Positions 12,458 to 24,900 of a stretch of DNA of 64,000 nucleotides are shown in pieces (positions within the stretch are counted from its first letter, which is position 1; each line of letters begins with the position of its first letter). Origin of the DNA: Henricia sp. BOLD:AAB3569 (lineage: Eukaryota > Echinodermata > Asteroidea > Spinulosida > Echinasteridae); NCBI GenBank assembly GCA_037783545.1, contig JBBELK010000460.1, forward strand, positions 167,158 through 231,157, given 5' to 3'. The position numbers and the translations under genes are program-made. The notes below the pieces were generated by a model, which saw nothing but the letters and a program-made list of their open reading frames with translations, searched no databases and was not told the origin of the DNA.

Positions 12458-15400
12458 GAGTACCCCAAAGAGGTGTGTACAGACAGCCACGGTTTGCGTG
12501 AGAGCAGTCAGGAAGCCTCAACCCAGTTTTTTCTAAACTTTGAAATTTCTCTGCCATTTCCCGGCGAAAGTCTGTCAATTTTTTATGACAAGTGCGCAAT
12601 ATAGAGAGTTTAGGGCATGCAAAATTTGAAGTTCGTCGGAACATTTTTCGACCTCCAAATTTGCCGACGTTTGGACCACACTTTTACCAAATTGCCGAAC
12701 CAAACTGCGGTGCGTTAACGACAGTCCGAATGACTGAGCATGCGCACAACTCAGGAGTACCCCAAAGAGGTGTGTACAGACAGCCACGGTTTGCGTGAGA
12801 GCAGTCAGGAAGCCTCAACCCAGTTTTTTCTAAACTTTGAAATTTCTCTGCCATTTCCCGGCGAAAGTCTGTCAATTTTTTATGACAAGTGCGCAATATA
12901 GAGAGTTTAGGGCATGCAAAATTTGAAGTTCGTCGGAACATTTTTCGACCTCCAAATTTGCCGACGTTTGGACCACACTTTGACCAAATTGCCGAGCCAA
13001 ACTGCGGTGCGTTAACGACAGTCCGAATGACTGAGCATGCGCACAACTCAGGAGTACCCCAAAGAGGTGTGTACAGACAGCCACGGTTTGCGTGAGAGCA
13101 GTCAGGAAGCCTCAACCCAGTTTTTTCTAAACTTTGAAATTTCTCTGCCATTTCCCGGCGAAAGTCTGTCAATTTTTTATGACAAGTGCGCAATATATAG
13201 AGTTTAGGGCATGCAAAATTTGAAGTTCGTCAGAACATTTTTCGACCTCCAAATTTGCCGACGTTTGGACCACACTTTGACCAAATTGCCGAGCCAAACT
13301 GCGGTGCGTTAACGACAGTCCGAATGACTGAGCATGCGCACAACTCAGGAGTACCCCAAAGAGGTGTGTACAGACAGCCACGGTTTGCGTGAGAGCAGTC
13401 AGGAAGCCTCAACCCAGTTTTTTCTAAACTTTGAAATTTCTCTGCCATTTCCCGGCGAAAGTCTGTCAATTTTTTATGACAAGTGCGCAATATAGAGAGT
13501 TTAGGGCATGCAAAATTTGAAGTTCGTCGGAACATTTTTCGACCTCCAAATTTGCCGACGTTTGGACCACACTTTGACCAAATTGCCGAGCCAAACTGCG
13601 GTTCGTTAACGACAGTCCGAATGACTGAGCATGCGCACAACTCAGGAGTACCCCAAAGAGGTGTGTACAGACAGCCACGGTTTGCGTGAGAGCAGTCAGG
13701 AAGCCTCAACCCAGTTTTTTCTAAACTTTGAAATTTCTCTGCCATTTCCCGGCGAAAGTCTGTCAATTTTTTATGACAAGTGCGCAATATATAGAGTTTA
13801 GGGCATGCAAAATTTGAAGTTCGTCGGAACATTTTTCGACCTCCAAATTTGCCGACGTTTGGACCACACTTTGACCAAATTGCCGAGCCAAACTTCGGTG
13901 CGTTAACGACAGTCCGAATGACTGAGCATGCGCACAACTCAGGAGTACCCCAAAGAGGTGTGTACAGACAGCCACGGTTTGCGTGAGAGCAGTCAGGAAG
14001 CCTCAACCCAGTTTTTTCTAAACTTTGAAATTTCTCTGCCATTTCCCGGCGAAAGTCTGTCAATTTTTTATGACAAGTGCGCAATATATAGAGTTTAGGG
14101 CATGCAAAATTTGAAGTTCGTCGGAACATTTTTCGACCTCCAAATTTGCCGACGTTTGGACCACACTTTGACCAAATTGCCGAGCCGAACTGCGGTGCGT
14201 TAACGACAGTCCGAATGACTGAGCATGCGCACAACTCAGGAGTACCCCAAAGAGGTGTGTACAGACAGCCACGGTTTGCGTGAGAGCAGTCAGGAAGCCT
14301 CAACCCAGTTTTTTCTAAACTTTGAAATTTCTCTGCCATTTCCCAGCGAAAGTCTGTCAATTTTTTATGACAAGTGCGCAATATAGAGAGTTTAGGGCAT
14401 GCAAAATTTGAAGTTCGTCGGAACATTTTTCGACCTCCAAATTTGCCGACGTTTGGACCACACTTTGACCAAATTGCCGAGCCAAACTGCGGTGCGTTAA
14501 CGACAGTCCGAATGACTGAGCATGCGCACAACTCAGGAGTACCCCAAAGAGGTGTGTACAGACAGCCACGGTTTGCGTGAGAGCAGTCAGGAAGCCTCAA
14601 CCCAGTTTTTTCTAAACTTTGAAATTTCTCTGCCATTTCCCGGCGAAAGTCTGTCAATTTTTTATGACAAGTGCGCAATATAGAGAGTTTAGGGCATGCA
14701 AAATTTGAAGTTCGTCGGAACATTTTTCGACCTCCAAATTTGCCGACGTTTGGACCACACTTTGACCAAATTGCCGATCCAAACTGCGGTGCGTTAACGA
14801 CAGTCCGAATGACTGAGCATGCGCACAACTCAGGAGTACCCCAAAGAGGTGTGTACAGACAGCCACGGTTTGCGTGAGAGCAGTCAGGAAGCCTCAACCC
14901 AGTTTTTTCTAAACTTTGAAATTTCTCTGCCATTTCCCGGCGAAAGTCTGTCAATTTTTTATGACAAGTGCGCAATATAGAGAGTTTAGGGCATGCAAAA
15001 TTTGAAGTTCGTCGGAACATTTTTCGACCTCCAAATTTGCCGACGTTTGGACCACACTTTGACCAAATTGCCGAGCCAAACTGCGGTGCGTTAACGACAG
15101 TCCGAATGACTGAGCATGCGCACAACTCAGGAGTACCCCAAAGAGGTGTGTACAGACAGCCACGGTTTGCGTGAGAGCAGTCAGGAAGCCTCAACCCATT
15201 TTTTTCTAAACTTTGAAATTTCTCTGCCATTTCCGGGCGAAAGTCTGTCAATTTTTTATGACAAGTGCGCAATATAGAGAGTTTAGGGCATGCAAAATTT
15301 GAAGTTCGTCGGAAAATTTTTAGACCTCCAAATTTGCCGACGTTTGGACCACACTTTGACCAAATTGCCGAGCCAAACTGCGGTGCGTTAACGACAGTCC

Positions 15401-15751
15401 GAATGACTGAGCATGCGCACAACTCAGGAGTACCCCGAAGAGGTGTGTACAGACAGCCACGGTTTGCGTGAGAGCAGTCAGGAAGCCTCAACCCAGTTTT
15501 TTTCTAAACTTTGAAATTTCTCTGCCATTTCCCGGCGAAAGTCTGTCAATTTGTTATGACAAGTGCGCAATATAGAGAGTTTAGGGCATGCAAAATTTGA
15601 AGTTCGTCGGAACATTTTTCGACCTCCAAATTTGCCGACGTTTGGACCACACTTTGACCAAATTGCCGAGCCAAACTGCGGTGCGTTAACGACAGTCCGA
15701 ATGACTGAGCATGCGCACAACTCAGGAGTACCCCAAAGAGGTGTGTACAGA

Positions 15752-16345
15752 CAGCCACGGTTTGCGTGAGAGCAGTCAGGAAGCCTCAACCCAGTTTTTT
15801 CTAAACTTTGAAATTTCTCTGCCATTTCCCGGCGAAAGTCTGTCAATTTTTTATGACAAGTGCGCAATATAGAGAGTTTAGGGCATGCAAAATTTGAAGT
15901 TCGTCGGAACATTTTTCGACCTCCAAATTTGCCGACGTTTGGACCACACTTTGACCAAATTGCCGAGCCAAACTGCGGTGCGTTAACGACAGTCCGAATG
16001 ACTGAGCATGCGCACAACTCAGGAGTACCCCAAAGAGGTGTGTATAGACATCCACGGTTTGCGTGAGAGCAGTCAGGAAGCCTCAACCCAGTTTTTTCTA
16101 AACTTTGAAATTTCTCTGCCATTTCCCGGCGAAAGTCTGTCAATTTTTTTTGACAAGTGCGCAATATAGAGAGTTTAGGGCATGCAAAATTTGAAGTTCG
16201 TCGGAACATTTTTCGACCTCCAAATTTGCCGACGTTTGGACCACACTTTGACCAAATTGCCGAGCCAAACTGCGGTGCGTTAACGACAGTCCGAATGACT
16301 GAGCATGCGCACAACTCAGGAGTACCCCAAAGAGGTGTGTACAGA
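15752..16345 (+). repeat. 2-unit block with gtatagacatcc and T8-GAC, seen three times
   Basis: The unit junction reads gtgtatagacatccacgg in place of gtgtacagacagccacgg, and the next unit has an unbroken T-run into GAC, losing the ATG. The same linked set occurs at 17534-18127 (1,782 bp away) and at 27343-27936 (9,809 bp further). Three linked changes shared by three copies make independent mutation very unlikely. The 17.5-kb copy also has cattttacgacc at about 17698. Confidence 0.85.
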
Positions 16346-19300
16346 CAGCCACGGTTTGCGTGAGAGCAGTCAGGAAGCCTCAACCCAGTTTTTTCTAAAC
16401 TTTGAAATTTCTCTGCCATTTCCGGGCGAAAGTCTGTCAATTTTTTATGACAAGTGCGCAATATAGAGAGTTTAGGGCATGCAAAATTTGAAGTTCGTCG
16501 GAAAATTTTTCGACCTCCAAATTTGCCGACGTTTGGACCACACTTTGACCAAATTGCCGAGCCAAACTGCGGTGCGTTAACGACAGTCCGAATGACTGAG
16601 CATGCGCACAACTCAGGAGTACCCCGAAGAGGTGTGTACAGACAGCCACGGTTTGCGTGAGAGCAGTCAGGAAGCCTCAACCCAGTTTTTTCTAAACTTT
16701 GAAATTTCTCTGCCATTTCCCGGCGAAAGTCTGTCAATTTGTTATGACAAGTGCGCAATATAGAGAGTTTAGGGCATGCAAAATTTGAAGTTCGTCGGAA
16801 CATTTTTCGACCTCCAAATTTGCCGACGTTTGGACCACACTTTGACCAAATTGCCGAGCCAAACTGCGGTGCGTTAACGACAGTCCGAATGACTGAGCAT
16901 GCGCACAACTCAGGAGTACCCCAAAGAGGTGTGTACAGACAGCCACGGTTTGCGTGAGAGCAGTCAGGAAGCCTCAACCCAGTTTTTTCTAAACTTTAAA
17001 ATTTCTCTGCCATTTCCCGGCGAAAGTCTGTCAATTTTTTATGACAAGTGCGCAATATAGAGAGTTTAGGGCATGCAAAATTTGTAGTTCGTCGGAACAT
17101 TTTTCGACCTCCAAATTTGCCGACGTTTGGACCACACTTTGACCAAATTGCCGAGCCAAACTGCGGTGCGTTAACGACAGTCCGAATGACTGAGCATGCG
17201 CACAACTCAGGAGTACCCCAAAGAGGTGTGTACAGACAGCCACGGTTTGCGTGAGAGCAGTCAGGAAGCCTCAACCCAGTTTTTTCTAAACTTTGAAATT
17301 TCTCTGCCATTTCCCGGCGAAAGTCTGTCAATTTTTTATGACAAGTGCGCAATATAGAGAGTTTAGGGCATGCAAAATTTGAAATTCGTCGGAACATTTT
17401 TCGACCTCCAAATTTGCCGACGTTTGGACCACACTTTGACCAAATTGCCGAGCCAAACTGCGGTGCGTTAACGACAGTCCGAATGACTGAGCATGCGCAC
17501 AACTCAGGAGTACCCCAAAGAGGTGTGTACAGACAGCCACGGTTTGCGTGAGAGCAGTCAGGAAGCCTCAACCCAGTTTTTTCTAAACTTTGAAATTTCT
17601 CTGCCATTTCCCGGCGAAAGTCTGTCAATTTTTTATGACAAGTGCGCAATATAGAGAGTTTAGGGCATGCAAAATTTGAAGTTCGTCGGAACATTTTACG
17701 ACCTCCAAATTTGCCGACGTTTGGACCACACTTTGACCAAATTGCCGAGCCAAACTGCGGTGCGTTAACGACAGTCCGAATGACTGAGCATGCGCACAAC
17801 TCAGGAGTACCCCAAAGAGGTGTGTATAGACATCCACGGTTTGCGTGAGAGCAGTCAGGAAGCCTCAACCCAGTTTTTTCTAAACTTTGAAATTTCTCTG
17901 CCATTTCCCGGCGAAAGTCTGTCAATTTTTTTTGACAAGTGCGCAATATAGAGAGTTTAGGGCATGCAAAATTTGAAGTTCGTCGGAACATTTTTCGACC
18001 TCCAAATTTGCCGACGTTTGGACCACACTTTGACCAAATTGCCGAGCCAAACTGCGGTGCGTTAACGACAGTCCGAATGACTGAGCATGCGCACAACTCA
18101 GGAGTACCCCAAAGAGGTGTGTACAGACAGCCACGGTTTGCGTGAGAGCAGTCAGGAAGCCTCAACCCAGTTTTTTCTAAACTTTGAAATTTCTCTGCCA
18201 TTTCCCGGCGAAAGTCTGTCAATTTTTTATGACAAGTGCGCAATATAGAGAGTTTAGGGCATGCAAAATTTGAAGTTCGTCGGAACATTTTTCGACCTCC
18301 AAATTTGCCGACGTTTGCACCACACTTTGACCAAATTGCCGAGCCAAACTGCGGTGCGTTAACGACAGTCCGAATGACTGAGCATGCGCACAACTCAGGA
18401 GTACCCCAAAGAGGTGTGTACAGACAGCCACGGTTTGCGTGAGAGCAGTCAGGAAGCCTCAACCCAGTTTTTTCTAAACTTTGAAATTTCTCTGCCATTT
18501 CCCGGCGAAAGTCTGTCAATTTTTTATGACAAGTGCGCAATATAGAGAGTTTAGGGCATGCAAAATTTGAAGTTCGTCGGAACATTTTTCGACCTCCAAA
18601 TTTGCCGACGTTTGGACCACACTTTGACCAAATTGCCGAGCCAAACTGCGGTGCGTTAACGACAGTCCGAATGACTGAGCATGCGCACAACTCAGGAGTA
18701 CCCCAAAGAGGTATGTACAGACAGCCACGGTTTGCGTGAGAGCAGTCAGGAAGCCTCAACCCAGTTTTTTCTAAACTTTGAAATTTCTCTGCCATTTCCC
18801 GGCGAAAGTCTGTCAATTTTTTATGACAAGTGCGCAATATAGAGAGTTTAGGGCATGCAAAATTTGAAGTTCGTCGGAACATTTTTCGACCTCCAAATTT
18901 GCCGACGTTTGGACCACACTTTGACCAAATTGCCGAGCCAAACTGCGGTGCGTTAACGACAGTCCGAATGACTGAGCATGCGCACAACTCAGGAGTACCC
19001 CAAAGAGGTGTGTACAGACAGCCACGGTTTGCGTGAGAGCAGTCAGGAAGCCTCAACCCAGTTTTTTCTAAACTTTGAAATTTCTCTGCCATTTCCCGGC
19101 GAAAGTCTGTCAATTTTTTTATGACAAGTGCGCAATATAGAGGGTTTAGGGCATGCAAAATTTGAAGTTCGTCGGAACATTTTTCGACCTCCAAATTTGC
19201 CGACGTTTGGACCACACTTTGACCAAATTGCCGAGCCAAACTGCGGTGCGTTAACGACAGTCTGAATGACTGAGCATGCGCACAACTCAGGAGTACCCCA

Positions 19301-19397
19301 AAGAGGTGTGTACAGACAGCCACGGTTTGCGTGAGAGCAGTCAGGAAGCCTCAACCCAGTTTTTTCTAAACTTTGAAATTTCTCTGCCATTTCCCGG

Positions 19398-19402
19398 CGA
19401 AG
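19398..19402. other. Single-base deletion in a unit (gcgaagtctg)
   Basis: One A of the gcgaaag word is missing. Similar private one-base changes occur at about 43942 (CCC for CCCC), 48796 (CC for CCC in ttcccgg), 54411 (extra C) and 56132 (CCCCC for CCCC). All lie in short mononucleotide runs and could be real slippage or residual assembly error. Confidence 0.6.
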
Positions 19403-20356
19403 TCTGTCAATTTGTTATGACAAGTGCGCAATATAGAGAGTTTAGGGCATGCAAAATTTGAAGTTCGTCGGAACATTTTTCGACCTCCAAATTTGCCGAC
19501 GTTTGGACCACACTTTGACCAAATTGCCGAGCCAAACTGCGGTGCGTTAACGACAGTCCGAATGACTGAGCATGCGCACAACTCAGGAGTACCCCAAAGA
19601 GGTGTGTACAGACAGCCACGGTTTGCGTGAGAGCAGTCAGGAAGCCTCAACCCAGTTTTTTCTAAACTTTGAAATTTCTCTTCCATTTCCCGGCGAAAGT
19701 CTGTCAATTTTTTTATGACAAGTGCGCAATATAGAGAGTTTAGGGCATGCAAAATTTGAAGTTCGTCGGAACATTTTTCGACCTCCAAATTTGCCGACGT
19801 TTGGACCACACTTTGACCAAATTGCCGAGCCAAACTGCGGTGCGTTAACGACAGTCCGAATGACTGAGCATGCGCACAACTCAGGAGTACCCCAAAGAGG
19901 TGTGTACAGACAGCCACGGTTTGCGTGAGAGCAGTCAGGAAGCCTCAACCCAGTTTTTTCTAAACTTTGAAATTTCTCTGCCATTTCCCGGCGAAAATCT
20001 GTCAATTTTGTTATGACAGGTGCGCAATATAAAGAGTTTAGGGCATGCAAAATTTGAAGTTCGTCGGAACATTTTTCGACCTCCAAATTTGCCGACGTTT
20101 GGACCACACTTTGACCAAATTGCCGAGCCAAACTGCGGTGCGTTAACGAGAGTCCGAATGACTGAGCATGCGCACAACTCAGGAGTACCCCAAAGAGGTG
20201 TGTACAGACAGCCACGGTTTGCGTGAGAGCAGTCAGGAAGCCTCAACCCAGTTTTTTCTAAACTTTGAAATTTCTCTGCCATTTCCCGGCGAAAGTCTGT
20301 CAGTTTTTTTATGACAAGTGCGCAATATAGAGAGTTTAGGGCATGCAAAATTTGAA

Positions 20357-20373
20357 GTTCGTTGGAATATTTT
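20357..20373 (+). other. CENP-B-box-like half site, best match
   Basis: Here the unit reads gTTCGTTGGAAt, matching 10 of the first 11 positions of the mammalian CENP-B box (YTTCGTTGGAARCGGGA), including TTCG and the following essential A. The second half of the box (CGGG) is absent and is ATTT instead, so a canonical CENP-B site is not present. The consensus unit has gTTCGTCGGAAc at the same place. A second TTGGAA copy lies at 52733-52749. This may be coincidence. Confidence 0.2.
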
Positions 20374-21992
20374 TCGACCTCCAAATTTGCCGACGTTTGG
20401 ACCACACTTTGACCAAATTGCCGAGCCAAACTGCGGTGCGTTAACGACAGTCCGAATGACTGAGCATGCGCACAACTCAGGAGTACCCCAAAGAGGTGTG
20501 TACAGACAGCCACGGTTTGCGTGAGAGCAGTCAGGAAGCCTCAACCCAGTTTTTTCTAAACTTTGAAATTTCTCTGCCATTTCCCGGCGAAAGTCTGTCA
20601 ATTTTTTATGACAAGTGCGCAATATAGAGAGTTTAGGGCATGCAAAATTTGAAGTTCGTCGGAACATTTTTCGACCTCCAAATTTGCCGACGTTTGGACC
20701 ACACTTTGACCAAATTGCCGAGCCAAACTGCGGTGCGTTAACGACAGTCCGAATGACTGAGCATGCGCACAACTCAGGAGTACCCCAAAGAGGTGTGTAC
20801 AGACAGCCACGGTTTGCGTGAGAGCAGTCAGGAAGCCTCAACCCAGTTTTTTCTAAACTTTGAAATTTCTCTGCCATTTCCCGGCGAAAGTCTGTCAATT
20901 TTTTATGACAAGTGCGCAATATAGAGAGTTTAGGGCATGCAAAATTTGAAGTTCGTCGGAACATTTTTCGACCTCCAAATTTGCCGACGTTTGGACCACA
21001 CTTTGACCAAATTGCCGAGCCAAACTGCGGTGCGTTAACGACAGTCCGAATGACTGAGCATGCGCACAACTCAGGAGTACCCCAAAGAGGTGTGTACAGA
21101 CAGCCACGGTTTGCGTGAGAGCAGTCAGGAAGCCTCAACCCAGTTTTTTCTAAACTTTGAAATTTCTCTGCCATTTCCGGGCGAAAGTCTGTCAATTTTT
21201 TATGACAAGTGCGCAATATAGAGAGTTTAGGGCATGCAAAATTTGAAGTTCGTCGGAAAATTTTTCGACCTCCAAATTTGCCGACGTTTGGACCACACTT
21301 TGACCAAATTGCCGAGCCAAACTGCGGTGCGTTAACGACAGTCCGAATGACTGAGCATGCGCACAACTCAGGAGTACCCCGAAGAGGTGTGTACAGACAG
21401 CCACGGTTTGCGTGAGAGCAGTCAGGAAGCCTCAACCCAGTTTTTTCTAAACTTTGAAATTTCTCTGCCATTTCCGGGCGAAAGTCTGTCAATTTTTTTA
21501 TGACAAGTGCGCAATATAGAGAGTTTAGGGCATGCAAAATTTGAAGTTCGTCGGAACATTTTTCGACCTCCAAATTTGCCGACGTTTGGACCACACTTTG
21601 ACCAAATTGCCGAGCCAAACTGCGGTGCGTTAACGAGAGTCCGAATGACTGAGCATGCGCACAACTCAGGAGTACCCCAAAGAGGTGTGTACAGACAGCC
21701 ACGGTTTGCCTGAGAGCAGTCAGGAAGCCTCAACCCAGTTTTTTCTAAACTTTGAAATTTCTCTGCCATTTCCCGTCGAAAGTCTGTCAATTTTTTATGA
21801 CAAGTGCGCAATATAGAGAGTTTAGGGCATGCAAAATTTGAAGTTCGTCGGAACATTTTTCGACCTCCAAATTTGCCGACGTTTGGACCACACTTTGACC
21901 AAATTGCCGAGCCAAACTGCGGTGCGTTAACGACAGTCCGAATGACTGAGCATGCGCACAACTCAGGAGTACCCCAAAGAGGTGTGTACAGA

Positions 21993-24900
21993 CAGCCACG
22001 GTTTGCGTGAGAGCAGTCAGGAAGCCTCAACCCAGTTTTTTCTAAACTTTGAAATTTCTCTGCCATTTCCCGGCGAAAGTCTGTCAATTTTTTTATGACA
22101 AGTGCGCAATATAGAGAGTTTAGGGCATGCAAAATTTGAAGTTCGTCGGAAGTTTTTTCGACCTCCAAATTTGCCGACGTTTGGACCACACTTTGACCAA
22201 ATTGCCGAGCCAAACTGCGGTGCGTTAACGACAGTCCGAATGACTGAGCATGCGCACAACTCAGGAGTACCCCAAAGAGGTGTGTACAGACAGCCACGGT
22301 TTGCGTGAGAGCAGTCAGGAAGCCTCAACCCAGTTTTTTCTAAACTTTGAAATTTCTCTGCCATTTCCCGGCGAAAGTCTGTCAATTTTTTATGACAAGT
22401 GCGCAATATAGAGAGTTTAGGGCATGCAAAATTTGAAGTTCGTCGGAACATTTTTCGACCTCCAAATTTGCCGACGTTTGGACCACACTTTGACCAAATT
22501 GCCGAGCCAAACTGCGGTGCGTTAACGACAGTCCGAATGACTGAGCATGCGCACAACTCAGGAGTACCCCAAAGAGGTGTGTACAGACAGCCACGGTTTG
22601 CGTGAGAGCAGTCAGGAAGCCTCAACCCAGTTTTTTTCTAAACTTTGAAATTTCTCTGCCATTTCCGGGCGAAAGTCTGTCAATTTTTTATGACAAGTGC
22701 GCAATATAGAGAGTTTAGGGCATGCAAAATTTGAAGTTCGTCGGAAAATTTTTCGACCTCCAAATTTGCCGACGTTTGGACCACACTTTGACCAAATTGC
22801 CGAGCCAAACTGCGGTGCGTTAACGACAGTCCGAATGACTGAGCATGCGCACAACTCAGGAGTACCCCGAAGAGGTGTGTACAGACAGCCACGGTTTGCG
22901 TGAGAGCAGTCAGGAAGCCTCAACCCAGTTTTTTCTAAACTTTGAAATTTCTCTGCCATTTCCCGGCGAAAGTCTGTCAATTTTTTATGACAAGTGCGCA
23001 ATATAGATAGTTTAGGGCATGCAAAATTTGAAGTTCGTCGGAACATTTTTCGACCTCCAAATTTGCCGACGTTTGGACCACACTTTGACCAAATTGCCGA
23101 GCCAAACTGCGGTGCGTTAACGACAGTCCGAATGACTGAGCATGCGCACAACTCAGGAGTACCCCAAAGAGGTGTGTACAGACAGCCACGGTTTGCCTGA
23201 GAGCAGTCAGGAAGCCTCAACCCAGTTTTTTCTAAACTTTGAAATTTCTCTGCCATTTCCCGTCGAAAGTCTGTCAATTTTTTATGACAAGTGCGCAATA
23301 TAGAGAGTTTAGGGCATGCAAAATTTGAAGTTCGTCGGAACATTTTTCGACCTCCAAATTTGCCGACGTTTGGACCACACTTTGACCAAATTGCCGAGCC
23401 AAACTGCGGTGCGTTAACGACAGTCCGAATGACTGAGCATGCGCACAACTCAGGAGTACCCCAAAGAGGTGTGTACAGACAGCCACGGTTTGCGTGAGAG
23501 CAGTCAGGAAGCCTCAACCCAGTTTTTTCTAAACTTTGAAATTTCTCTGCCATTTCCCGGCGAAAGTCTGTCAATTTTTTTATGACAAGTGCGCAATATA
23601 GAGAGTTTAGGGCATGCAAAATTTGAAGTTCGTCGGAAGTTTTTTCGACCTCCAAATTTGCCGACGTTTGGACCACACTTTGACCAAATTGCCGAGCCAA
23701 ACTGCGGTGCGTTAACGACAGTCCGAATGACTGAGCATGCGCACAACTCAGGAGTACCCCAAAGAGGTGTGTACAGACAGCCACGGTTTGCGTGAGAGCA
23801 GTCAGGAAGCCTCAACCCAGTTTTTTCTAAACTTTGAAATTTCTCTGCCATTTCCCGGCGAAAGTCTGTCAATTTTTTATGACAAGTGCGCAATATAGAG
23901 AGTTTAGGGCATGCAAAATTTGAAGTTCGTCGGAACATTTTTCGACCTCCAAATTTGCCGACGTTTGGACCACACTTTGACCAAATTGCCGAGCCAAACT
24001 GCGGTGCGTTAACGACAGTCCGAATGACTGAGCATGCGCACAACTCAGGAGTACCCCAAAGAGGTGTGTACAGACAGCCACGGTTTGCGTGAGAGCAGTC
24101 AGGAAGCCTCAACCCAGTTTTTTCTAAACTTTGAAATTTCTCTGCCATTTCCGGGCGAAAGTCTGTCAATTTTTTATGACAAGTGCGCAATATAGAGAGT
24201 TTAGGGCATGCAAAATTTGAAGTTCGTCGGAAAATTTTTCGACCTCCAAATTTGCCGACGTTTGGACCACACTTTGACCAAATTGCCGAGCCAAACTGCG
24301 GTGCGTTAACGACAGTCCGAATGACTGAGCATGCGCACAACTCAGGAGTACCCCGAAGAGGTGTGTACAGACAGCCACGGTTTGCGTGAGAGCAGTCAGG
24401 AAGCCTCAACCCAGTTTTTTCTAAACTTTGAAATTTCTCTGCCATTTCCCGGCGAAAGTCTGTCAATTTTTTATGACAAGTGCGCAATATAGATAGTTTA
24501 GGGCATGCAAAATTTGAAGTTCGTCGGAACATTTTTCGACCTCCAAATTTGCCGACGTTTGGACCACACTTTGACCAAATTGCCGAGCCAAACTGCGGTG
24601 CGTTAACGACAGTCCGAATGACTGAGCATGCGCACAACTCAGGAGTACCCCAAAGAGGTGTGTACAGACAGCCACGGTTTGCGTGAGAGCAGTCAGGAAG
24701 CCTCAACCCAGTTTTTTCTAAACTTTGAAATTTCTCTGCCATTTCCCGGCGAAAGTCTGTCAATTTTTTATGACAAGTGCGCAATATAGAGAGTTTAGGG
24801 CATGCAAAATTTGAAGTTCGTCGGAACATTTTTCGACCTCCAAATTTGCCGACGTTTGGACCACACTTTGACCAAATTGCCGAGCCAAACTGCGGTGCGT

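Larger units (their letters stand above)
12187..12483 (+). repeat. Representative consensus unit of the satellite
   Basis: This copy carries the majority base at every position I compared and serves as the reference for unit numbering (base 1 = 12187). In order it has a variable T-tract at unit 44-49, a ccCGgCG patch at 77-83, a second T-tract at 96-101 before ATGAC, a GCATGC word at 132-137, a hairpin dyad at 151-186, a weak internal direct repeat (CCAAATTTGCCGA at 173-185 and CCAAATTGCCGA at 204-215), the palindrome CGTTAACG at 230-237, overlapping dyads at 239-271 and TGTACA at 290-295. I count 138 G+C of 297 and 16 CpG. The choice of base 1 is arbitrary because the true unit boundary cannot be known from inside an array. 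Confidence 0.9.
1..15156 (+). repeat. Variant domain 1 (units with tctgg/cagtg, atatatag and ggaaaattt variants)
   Basis: About 51 units. Two linked variants (gacgtctgg and ctgcagtg) occur together in the units starting near 1, 1190, 4163, 7432, 8026 and 9215 and nowhere else in the window. The gcaatatatag variant is likewise confined to this domain (units near 4757, 5054, 11889, 13078, 13672 and 13969). The ggaaaattt variant is frequent and sits on a cccagcg or ccctgcg background. The period is irregular: two 4-unit repeats at the left edge, then overlapping 5-, 6- and 15-unit copies. Confidence 0.75.
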
